From JAIVGV01 sp032229975 (lineage in GTDB: Bacteria > Acidobacteriota > Blastocatellia > Pyrinomonadales > Pyrinomonadaceae): a stretch of DNA of 64,000 nucleotides. Under the pieces are notes generated by a model. That model saw nothing but the letters and a program-made list of their open reading frames with translations. It had not been told where the DNA came from and did no database searches. The stretch spans positions 62,001 through 126,000 of the forward strand of contig JAVXVG010000017.1 in assembly GCA_032229975.1 (NCBI GenBank). Reading direction: 5' to 3'. Below, in pieces: positions 52,101-60,000 of this stretch. The first letter of the stretch is position 1. Each line of letters begins with the position of its first letter. The translations under genes were made by a program, and so were the position numbers.

Positions 52101-52218
52101 TTCTTAACCTGCGATATGAGTCCGCGCGAAACGTTCTAACAAATTTTTTCAGGGAATCCCTGCTTGATGTCGCCAACATATTGGTGGCATTGCAAAGGAG
52201 GAGGGTGCTTCTCTTCAT
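49141..52218 (-). CDS. large secreted protein with lamin-tail domain
   Basis: 1025 residues. A signal sequence follows a long basic lead (SVRVALCLSLLAQCLLLSGVQPVAAQ, about 41-66). Residues about 170-640 look like a beta-propeller or sandwich region with repeated Gly/Ser/Thr-rich strands (FWTGSGGSGFFDPRITYDPYNNRWIL). A lamin-tail domain follows ('LNISEFRLHGPNGANDEFIEIYNPS', about 650-800). The last ~130 residues ('RRTFTNNTGGVVTRLRFRIVDITTFP...FRFFVIVEALP') form a module repeated in the giant protein at 57040. It is probably cell-surface or extracellular; its function is unknown. Confidence 0.75.
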   Translation of the reverse strand: MKRSTLLLCNATNMLATSSRDSLKKFVRTFRADSYRRLRKSVRVALCLSLLAQCLLLSGVQPVAAQKQKRDGAKNVSSVYAPLPAQTPAPMQTRGDVQGSRVSPVSVSVVNFDQLAKMADKKKAGNKVGSRAAQGETLRVMPAPGTVAEPETPQGEFAPPAAPVDSVLQPMVASPSPSSTYLGQEDGPKIGSTEFDIPPDTQGAVGLDKVFVNTNSNYRVQDKLTGAPLTTVSSDTFWTGSGGSGFFDPRITYDPYNNRWILAEDSNPQTANSSIEIAVSQTSDPSGSYNVYRFTVGSAVAAAPPAGQNACGEWADFPMLGFNKNWITVSMNMFQIQATGTSGATTCNGSFVEGKVLVLDYPASRAGTATATLFTGAAIGFCLHPAKTFDANEPTLYLPQHLSSGGATYDLGTITGTPSAPVLAIGAVKTRTGGGWTQSGAEALSQQCIAGFPTAAHTCPATIRRMDAGDSQVRSNPVFRNGNIWYSQTVIFPAGGSITTGSRVAVQWTKIDTTGSFVDGGRIQDPTATLVNGGKLYAYSSLSVNKNDDMMIGYSQFASNQFASAGYSVRLNGDAAGTTRDPFIYKAGEDYYSKTFSGTVNRWGDYSATHVDPVNDRDMWTIQEFAGTRIPPGTGSNDSRWGTQWAKVAVPAGAGDLNISEFRLHGPNGANDEFIEIYNPSTSPFTVLTGDGSAGYGVVSSSNTTLNDGVPTLRCTIPTGTVIPARGHYLCTNSVGYSLAAYPAGNGNATGDATYATDIPFNSGIAIFNTATAANFTLVNRIDAVGSSADTNTLYREGAGYAPLAGGASAAIEHSLYRDMAITGLPKDTDNNAADFLLVDTNGTPTGGQQRLGAPGPENSTSPVNRGGTIKSTLFDPALSSASPPNRERDFTGDSFNNSTFGTLTIRRTFTNNTGGVVTRLRFRIVDITTFPQATTSPGTADLRARTSTTSVISITGGSSKTAEALTLEEPPTQPNGGAYNSTLSAGTISLLSPLAPGSSKSFNFLLGVQGAGNFRFFVIVEALP

Positions 52219-52619
52219 TTCTCTCTATATGCTCCGTTTGGGTCGCTCAAGGACGTTGGTTTGGTACAAAGCGTAACGTTATGCTCACGCAGCCGAAGAT
52301 CGGCAGCTCGTCAGTTTGTACAGAATTAGCGAGGAGTGCTGATGCTCTCGTGCTCTACACTGAAGTGTCTTGGAAGATTCGACGCGGAAACAGTCTCACG
52401 CTGCTTTGTGCTCTACATAAATTGCCGGTACTGGCAAAGGATGAACGCGGACGGTTCTGTGGAAACAGGCGAGCCTTCAAAAGTGGATTACGGATATGGA
52501 TAGTAGAACACCCATATCCTAAATGACAAGTGAACTCCCTACTTGGATCAAAACTCTTTCGAGGGGGATGTCAATCGAACACTCTGCCTCGCTGACGATC
52601 CATAAGCGATGCAGAGACT
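52219..52619. other. intergenic region, AT-richer
   Basis: About 400 bp between two minus-strand genes, less GC-rich than the surroundings. An open frame at 52164-52526 on the plus strand has no ribosome binding site or recognisable protein and is not called. It should hold the promoter of the lamin-tail gene; no convincing motif was found. Confidence 0.4.
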
Positions 52620-53441
52620 TCATCCCTTGCGGCGTGCAGAAGGGTGCTCCGAGATCGCCTGTCCCTTCGTGCACCTTCCGGTTTCAAGATTTACCGCGCC
52701 GATGTAGATAGGCTCATCGTCGCCCTCGTCTCCCTCATTCTCTACTGCATCCATCCGCGACTGTCCGGGCGGGCCCCCGGAACGACTCTTCTTAGCTCGC
52801 TCTCTGCGCTCTCGCTCCGCACGCTCCGCCCATTCTTTGCGTCGCAGCTTTGGCATCGAGGTAGCAATGAAGACCAGCGCCGTCTGCCCGTCTGCGCCGT
52901 CTGCCTGCAACACGACCGCCCCGTTCGCGTATGCGCCGATGCACGATCTCATGATCCGCTTGGCTCGCCACTTCGAGATGACATGGAGTACATCATGCGC
53001 CGAGTGCAGCGTCGCGCGCGCCGAGTGCGTATCGACGCGGCCTCCTTTCTCATCGGTATAGAAGCCGAGCGAGTCGATGACGACCGCGCTGTACTCTCCG
53101 ATGGAGAAATGCCAGAGTATGCGCCGGTCGTTTGCGGAGTTGACGACGTGGCTGAGCCTGAAGTGTGCGTCGAAGTATGACTCGGAAAAACCCGCCGCGA
53201 TGATCGCCGCGCGCGAACCTTGCGCCATCCTCGATTCTTCGTCGGTGAGTTTCATATTGATGGGCGCGCTCACAGCTTCTTGCGCCAGCCCCTTCGCAGG
53301 CTTTGCCCCGGACTCGCGCCGGCGCGAAGTCTGCCGAACCTGTGCGCGCGCAAGCGTAAGATAGCCGGACGCGGCGAAGGCGAGAACAACGATGACGACA
53401 AGAGAAAGCGAAACGAAGACTGAATATATTTTTTTGTCCAT
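52620..53441 (-). CDS. hypothetical protein with N-terminal membrane anchor
   Basis: 273 residues. One hydrophobic segment (about 7-31) is either an uncleaved signal or an anchor. The middle (about 65-190) is a mixed alpha/beta domain ('ESYFDAHFRLSHVVNSANDRRILWHFSIGEYSAVVIDSLGFYTDEKG') with no family recognised. The last ~70 residues are highly charged and disordered (ERERRERAKKSRSGG). The domain probably lies outside the cytoplasm. No operon partner: its upstream neighbour is a divergent permease gene. Confidence 0.6.
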   Translation of the reverse strand: MDKKIYSVFVSLSLVVIVVLAFAASGYLTLARAQVRQTSRRRESGAKPAKGLAQEAVSAPINMKLTDEESRMAQGSRAAIIAAGFSESYFDAHFRLSHVVNSANDRRILWHFSIGEYSAVVIDSLGFYTDEKGGRVDTHSARATLHSAHDVLHVISKWRAKRIMRSCIGAYANGAVVLQADGADGQTALVFIATSMPKLRRKEWAERAERERRERAKKSRSGGPPGQSRMDAVENEGDEGDDEPIYIGAVNLETGRCTKGQAISEHPSARRKG

Positions 53442-53599
53442 GTGACAAAGGAAACGCTTGATAGGCGGCGCGCTGCGGAGAAGATAACCCTTAGAGCCGC
53501 GCGCTTAACATTTGAGAGCACGATGATAGACTTCTCAGTCGTAGAATTTTTTACCGGCGCGCGCCCGTGGATGCGGACGCATTCTAACAGTCGCAAATC

Positions 53600-55021
53600 G
53601 TGAGCACCAACACGCACGCAGACGCGTCTGCAAAGACGCATAGACTCGCACGTCGCCTCGGACTCTTCGATGTGACGATGCTTGTGATGGGCGGCATCGT
53701 CGGCGCGGGAATTTTCATGAACCCGCACGTTGTGGCCGAGAGCGTCCGCACGCCCGCGCTGATGCTCGCGGCGTGGACACTCGGAGGCGCGGTCGCACTT
53801 GCGGGCGCGCTCGTCTATGCGGAACTCGCGTCGCGTCTGCCCGAAGTCGGCGGGCAGTATGCTTATCTTCGCGAAGCCTTCCATCCGTCGGTCGCGTTTC
53901 TTTATGGATGGGTGCTCTTGCTCGTCGTGCAGACGGGCGGCATGGCGGCGGTGGCCGTCACCTTCGCCAGCTACTTTCTCGAACTGACGCATGCGCCTTT
54001 GAGCGACTGGATGATCGCCTCGCTCGCGCTTGCGCTCCTCACCATCGTCAACTGTCTCGGCGTGCGCGCGGGCGGAAGCCTTCAGAGCGTGCTCATGGTT
54101 TTGAAGATCGCGGCCATCATCGCGCTCGTCGTCTGCGGTCTCATCTTCACAGGTGCGCGCGGCGCGACTCTCACGCCCGTGCTCGACCGGCCCGTCTCGC
54201 TCGATCTGTTAACTGCCTTCGGCGCGGCGCTCACGCCCGTGATGTTCGCCTACGGCGGCTGGCAAACTTCCGGCTTCGTCGCCGGAGAGATGCGCAATCC
54301 GCGACGCGATCTGACGCGCGGCCTTATCTTCGGCGTTGTCGGCGTCGTCTTGCTCTACCTTGCAGTGAGCTTCATCTGCGTCGCCGCACTCGGCGCGCAA
54401 GGACTCGCTCAGACGGCGACGCCCGCCACCGCCGTCATGCGTCTCGCGCTCGGCGAGAGGGGGGCGAAACTGATCGCCGCAGGGATCGCGATCTCAACGC
54501 TCGGCTTCCTCAGTCAAGGAATGCTCACCGCGCCGCGCGTCTATTTTGCGATGGCTGACGATGGACTCTTTTTCCAAGCCGTGGCGCGCGTGAGCAGACG
54601 CACGCGCGTGCCCGTGGTCGCGATTGCGCTGCAAGGCATCTTCGCGATCTTGATCGCCTTGTCGAAGAGCTATGGTCAGATTCTGAACTACGTCGTATCG
54701 GTCGATTTCATCTTCTTCGGTCTGACGGGCCTCGCGCTCTTCCGTATGCGTCGTCGTCAAACATCTGAAAGCAGATCAACGCTTGAAAGAAGCGCGGGCG
54801 CGGAGCAAGATGCGCAGGGCATGGGCGCTACACGTGACGCTTCACGCTTTCGCGTGCCGGGCCACCCGTTGACGACCGTGCTCTTCGTCGCCGCGTGTTG
54901 GATCGTTGTCGCGGCGACGATCTACAAGAGCTTCGCCGACAGCATCGTCGGTCTGCTCATTCTCGCGGCGGGGCTGCCCGCATATATTTTCTGGTCGCGA
55001 CAAAGGAGAAAACTTTTATGA
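53600..55021 (+). CDS. APC-superfamily amino acid permease
   Basis: 473 residues with about 12 membrane helices. It has the signature first helix 'LVMGGIVGAGIFMNP', with the glycine-rich break that binds the amino acid backbone, and 'FAYGGWQTSGFVAGEMRNPRRDL' in helix 6. The family exchanges or imports amino acids using ion gradients. The GTG start at 53600 is the first in frame before the conserved region. It overlaps the following aminotransferase gene by four bases (ATGA), so the substrate may be the amino acid that enzyme uses. Confidence 0.9.
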   Translation: MSTNTHADASAKTHRLARRLGLFDVTMLVMGGIVGAGIFMNPHVVAESVRTPALMLAAWTLGGAVALAGALVYAELASRLPEVGGQYAYLREAFHPSVAFLYGWVLLLVVQTGGMAAVAVTFASYFLELTHAPLSDWMIASLALALLTIVNCLGVRAGGSLQSVLMVLKIAAIIALVVCGLIFTGARGATLTPVLDRPVSLDLLTAFGAALTPVMFAYGGWQTSGFVAGEMRNPRRDLTRGLIFGVVGVVLLYLAVSFICVAALGAQGLAQTATPATAVMRLALGERGAKLIAAGIAISTLGFLSQGMLTAPRVYFAMADDGLFFQAVARVSRRTRVPVVAIALQGIFAILIALSKSYGQILNYVVSVDFIFFGLTGLALFRMRRRQTSESRSTLERSAGAEQDAQGMGATRDASRFRVPGHPLTTVLFVAACWIVVAATIYKSFADSIVGLLILAAGLPAYIFWSRQRRKLL

Positions 55022-56124
55022 GTGCGACGCAAGAAGGCCAACAACGCGTCGAAGGATCGGCTTACATCCATTGGGCGAAGACCGCGCAGTCGGCGGTGCG
55101 CTTCAATCTGGCTAATAGCGGGATGCGTCACTACAAGCTCGCGGACTTGCCAGTCCAACTCTCCGATCTAGAGCTATCGGGCCCGAGCTTCTACGGCTAC
55201 GCGCCTTTGCAAGAGGCCCTCGCGCGCAAGTGTGAGACGACGCCCGACTGCGTCGTCGCCGCAAACGGCACTTCGATGGCGAACCACTTGGCGATGGCTG
55301 CGCTCATCAATCCCGGCGACGAAGTCTTGATCGAGCAGCCCGCATACGAGCCCTTGCTCGCTGTCGCGAACTATCTCGGCGCGCGCGTGCGTCGCTTCGC
55401 GCGACCATCGGAAAAACAGTTTCGACTTGACGCGGCGGAGGTCGAGCGCGCGATCACTCCGCAGACGCGACTCGTCGTCGTCACGAATCTGCACAACCCT
55501 TCAAATGCGCTCGCCGACAACGACACCTTGCGAGAGATCGGCGACGTGGCGCGAAGGGCCGGTGCGCGCGTGCTCGTCGATGAAGTCTATTTGGATTCAG
55601 CGTTCGACGCCGCGCCGCACACGTCGTTTCGTTTGGGCCAGCAGTTCGTCGTCACGAGTAGTTTGACGAAAGCCTATGGCTTGAGCGGCCTGCGCTGCGG
55701 CTGGATTCTCGCCGAGCCCGCGCTGGCGCAAAAGATGTGGCGACTCAGCGACATCTTCGGCGTGCTGCAACCGCATCCGTCGGAACTACTCTCCGTCGTC
55801 GCGCTCGAACATCTTGACGAGATCGCGGAGTCTTCACGTGCGTTGCTCGCAATGAATCGCACGCTCTTCAATCAATTCCTCGCCTCGCGCGAAGACCTCG
55901 AAGCGTTGCCTTCCATGCACGGCACTGTCTCTTTCCCGCGCCTGCTCACAAGCGATCCTGAAACTCTCTGCGCGCTGCTTGCGGAGAAGTACGAGACCTC
56001 GCTCGTGCCCGGCTCGTGCTTTGAGGAGCCGCGACACTTCCGCATCGGACTGGCCCTCGAACCCGACATCTTCCGCGAAGGTCTCTCGCGCCTCGGCTCT
56101 GCGCTCGACGAGTTGAAGCGGTGA
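55018..56124 (+). CDS. class I/II PLP-dependent aminotransferase
   Basis: 368 residues from the ATG at 55018, which overlaps the permease stop. The PLP lysine is Lys218 in SSLTKAYGLSGLRCGW. 'NPSNA', 'DEVYLD' (cofactor Asp and Tyr) and a C-terminal 'RIGLA' (substrate carboxylate Arg) are also visible. It belongs to fold type I of the aspartate/aromatic group; the substrate is unknown. Translational coupling to an amino acid permease suggests joint uptake and transamination of one amino acid. Confidence 0.9.
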   Translation: MSATQEGQQRVEGSAYIHWAKTAQSAVRFNLANSGMRHYKLADLPVQLSDLELSGPSFYGYAPLQEALARKCETTPDCVVAANGTSMANHLAMAALINPGDEVLIEQPAYEPLLAVANYLGARVRRFARPSEKQFRLDAAEVERAITPQTRLVVVTNLHNPSNALADNDTLREIGDVARRAGARVLVDEVYLDSAFDAAPHTSFRLGQQFVVTSSLTKAYGLSGLRCGWILAEPALAQKMWRLSDIFGVLQPHPSELLSVVALEHLDEIAESSRALLAMNRTLFNQFLASREDLEALPSMHGTVSFPRLLTSDPETLCALLAEKYETSLVPGSCFEEPRHFRIGLALEPDIFREGLSRLGSALDELKR

Positions 56125-56199
56125 TGAACAAGTTGAAAGGGTAAAGAGTTTGATTCGTGCGACAGCGACTCGTGGGCCACAACGCGGCTATGCGGCGCG

Positions 56200-56526
56200 C
56201 TACATCGGTGGAGGTGTGGGCGTCGGCTTCGCAGCGCCCTCCGGCGGTTGCAAGATCGGATCATAGCGGCGGTGCACGCGCGGCTTCGTAGTGCTCGTCG
56301 CCGCGTTCGTGTTGACGTTCTCGTCCACGCGTGGCACGGCTTCGGTTGAAGCGCGTTTCCGGCGTGCCACTCTTCTCGCGCGGCGGCGGGTGTGCCTTCT
56401 GCCATGATGTGAGGACTGCGCGTCCGTCGCGGCTCGATTGACGGGCCTGACTCGCTCCGAGCCAGAGATCAAGAATCCGTCGCTCGGCAAACACAGCAAC
56501 GAAAGCAGCACAATCTGTCGAAGCAT
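56200..56526 (-). CDS. small basic secreted protein
   Basis: 108 residues with a GGAGGGAAGG ribosome binding site just before the ATG. Residues 1-18 form a signal peptide (MLRQIVLLSLLCLPSDGF). The rest is rich in Arg, His and Pro (HHGRRHTRRRARRVARRKR ... PTPTPPP), disordered and highly positive. No family is recognised. It may bind nucleic acid or the cell surface. Its compositional bias could in part reflect GC-rich sequence, but start context and signal peptide support a real gene. Confidence 0.65.
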   Translation of the reverse strand: MLRQIVLLSLLCLPSDGFLISGSERVRPVNRAATDAQSSHHGRRHTRRRARRVARRKRASTEAVPRVDENVNTNAATSTTKPRVHRRYDPILQPPEGAAKPTPTPPPM

Positions 56527-57039
56527 ATCCTTCCCTCCTGAAATAACTCTACCAATGCGCGCGGCGAAACTCGACGATACTTCGAGACGCTTAAAGTGGC
56601 ATTGAACCTGATCGCCAACGCCGACGGCTTGCTCGCCTTGACATTCAATCGCACTCGCCTTTTAATAGCACGCGCTGTTGCGATTGTCGCCGCCGGGCGA
56701 GTTCATTGTACGCTTCTCTCCAAAGTCCTTCCTGTAATCTAAGATTACTTCACAAGATTCGGAATGTCGGGTCGATTATACGTTCTCTGATAGTAGCCGA
56801 AGCTACCGCGCCACACTAGCACCTGCGCTTGAACATCGCCGGATTGATCACGGTCGCGAATAAACAGCGCGATTTACCTATCGCAACGTCTCTGCTCTTT
56901 CGCTCTAACTTTGGCAGCCAAAATTTCCCTTCGACTTTCCACGCACGACTCAGTCGCCGCGCGTCTGCACGGCACGGGCAGGCCCTCGCGTCTCTGCCGT
57001 GTCGTCCGCTCATCACGTGTCCCCAAGGAGAATTAACCG
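56527..57039. other. intergenic region
   Basis: About 510 bp between divergent genes. The segment 56560-56800 is less GC-rich. No tRNA, repeat or riboswitch was identified; a G/C-rich stretch near 56965-57010 looked briefly like a c-di-GMP riboswitch but lacks its conserved core. Confidence 0.4.
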
Positions 57040-60000
57040 ATGTTACGCAATAAACGCTTCCCCTCGTTCGTTCTCGCCGCCGCTCTCGCACTGAGTCTGA
57101 CTATTCTGACTCTCGCGCGCTGGCAGCACGAGCGTTCCGCGCAAGCGACGGTCGCACAGACCGCCGCGCAGTCCTCCTCCTCGCAACTTCGCCTTGCAGC
57201 CGCGCAGTCGGCCCCCCGCGTCGTTGCAGCTACGACAACAACAGTAGCCACAGATGGCGCGCAGGCAGACAAACACGCCGCAACGCACACATCAACGGCG
57301 CGCGCATCCGTCGCCCGCGCCGAGCACACAGCAGTCCGTCAGGACGGCGATAAGGCTGAAGAGGCGTCCGAACTCGCGCGCGAGGAGCGTCGCGAAGGTG
57401 AAGACAATGACGAGCAGCCGATCATGGTCAACCGCAACGGTAGGCAGTTGCAGGTCAATGCGGATCACGATCTCTTGAGGTTCGATCAGCCCGGCGAAGC
57501 CATGAGCGACTACGTGAAGAAGCGTCTGCCGACGGGCGCAACGGAGCTGCCCGTCGATCGATACTTCGACGCGCTGGAGAAGGTGAAGCAGATGAAGCAG
57601 TACTCGACTGCTTCGCAGCGACTCGCGCCCTCCGAGGCGGAACTTGCCGCCGCCGCGTCGAAGAATAGAACCGACGACGTTAAACCAGAGATGGCCGGTG
57701 GCAACGCCGCAGGCGTGCTCGGCACGTGGACGAACCTCGGGCCCGGCAACGTCGGCGGGCGCACGCGCTCGCTCGTCATCGACCCGACGGACGCGAACAT
57801 CATGTACGCGGGCGCAGTTGACGGCGGCATCTGGAAGACGACGAACGGCGGCACATCTTGGTCGCCGCTCGATGACTTTCTGCCGAACATCGCCGTCACC
57901 ACGATGGTGATGGACCCGTCCAATCACAACACGATCTACGCCGGTACGGGCGAAGGTTATTTCAACTCCGATGCCGTTCGCGGCGCGGGCATCTTCCGCA
58001 CGACCGACGCGGGCGCACACTGGACGCGCCTGCCCTCGACCAACAACTCGAACTTCTTCTTCGTGCAGAAGGTGGCCGTCAGTCCGACCAACGGCCAGCA
58101 CCTCTACGCGGCGACGCAGACAGGCGTGCAGCGAAGCCTCAACGGTGGCGCGTCGTGGACGCAGGTGCTCGCCTCCAACGCTGCCAACGGCGCGAACGGC
58201 GCGATGGACTTAGCGATGCGCACCGATCAGGCGACCGACTACATCTTCGCGACGGTCGGCACTTTCGCGCAGTCGCACATCTGGCGCAACACGGACGCGG
58301 GCGGTTCCGGCACGTGGACGGACGTTTACACGGAAGCGACCATGGAGCGCACGTCGCTCGCCATCGCGCCGTCGAACCAGAGCGTCATCTACGCGATGGC
58401 TGCCAGTACGACCGGCACGCTGGTCAACGGGCGCAACTATCAGGACGGACTGCTGGCCGTCTTCCGCTCGACCTCAAACGGCGACGCCGGCACATGGACG
58501 ACGCAGGTGCGCAATAACAGTGCCAACAAGCAGGACACACTGCTGCTCTCAAACCCGGTCAACGGCGTGCTGACAGAGTGCGGCTTCGGCACGAGTCAGA
58601 TGATCAATCAGGGCTGGTATCACAACCAGCTTGCCGTCGATCCGACCGACTCGAACAAGGTCTGGGCTGCGGGCACGGACGTGTGGCGCTCCGACAACGG
58701 CGGCACGAACTGGGGCGTCGCCTCTTACTGGTGGTTCCAGGGCAACGGCACGCCGCCCGCCAACGGCGATCCGCAGCTCGTCCACGCAGACAATCACATC
58801 ATCGTCTTCGCGCCCGGCTACAACGGCACGACCAACCAGAAGATGCTCGTCGGCGACGACGGTGGCATCTACAAGACTGACAACGCACACGACGGCAACG
58901 TCGGCTACGCCACCGGCACGACGCCCTCAGGTGGCACAGTGACATCCACCAGTCCCATCTGCGCCAACAATCCCGACCCCGTCACGGGCTACACTTTCCC
59001 GAACCCCGTCATCTGGGGCCCGCTCAACAACAATTATCAAGTGTCGCAGTTCAATCAGGGACTGCCCTATCCCGACGGCGCGTCCTACTTCGGCGGCACA
59101 CAGGACAACGGCACGAATCGCGGCACGGACGCGGGTGGCCCTAACGGCTGGTCGCGCATCCTCGGCGGCGACGGCGGCTACGTTGGCGTCAACCCGACGA
59201 ACACGCAAATTCTCTACGCGGAGAACACAGGCTTATCCTTCAAGCGGTCTAACGACGGCGGCGGCAGTTTCGTCGCCAAGACTTCCGGCATCTCCGGCGA
59301 CGTGTTCCCCTTCTACACTTTCTTCAGGATGGACCCGTCTGTGCCGACACGCCTCTGGCTCGGCGGTCGCTTCATGTGGCGCACCGACAACAACGGTGAC
59401 ACGTGGGTGAGGACGAGCAACGCGCAGCAGACCGGCGGCTCGATCACCGCGATGGCTATTGCGCCGACGAACTCGGATGCCGTTATCGACGGCGCGGCAT
59501 CCGGCCAGCTCCGCCGCACGACGACGGGCACGACCCTCACCTCGACGAGCGTCTTGAATACGGTGTGGCTGCAATCCTTCACGCCGCGCGGCAACGGCAA
59601 CGGCACGATCTCGTGGCTCGAATACGATCCGCAGAGCGCGTCGAACGTCTGGTGCACCATCTCGAACTTCAACGGCGTGGCTAACGCCAACGGCACGAGC
59701 GCGGGCCATGTCTTCAAGAGCGCGGATGGCGGCGGGACGTGGACACTGGCAGACGGCACGCAGACAGCCAGCAACCCGAACGCGATCCCGGACATCCCGA
59801 CGCACAGCGTCACGGTTGATCCGACGAACTCGCAACGCATCTACGTCGGCACAGACCTCGGCGTCTTCGTCACGCTCGACGGCGGCGCAAACTGGTACAA
59901 GGAAGTCACCGGATTCTCCAACGTGCAGACGCAGTCGCTCTCGACGCTCACCAACGGCGGCGTCACAAGCCTCTACGCCTTCACCTACGGACGCGGCGCG

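Noticed and set aside
52164..52526. Plus-strand 120-codon frame before the unknown anchored protein.
   Set aside because: It starts inside the lamin-tail gene, lacks a ribosome binding site and has no protein-like composition.
56960..57010. Possible c-di-GMP riboswitch upstream of the giant protein gene.
   Set aside because: Only a short G/C-rich similarity; the conserved core and second helix are missing.
57292..58101. 269-codon minus-strand frame opposite the giant secreted protein.
   Set aside because: A shadow frame; the plus-strand product has signal peptide, repeats and domains.
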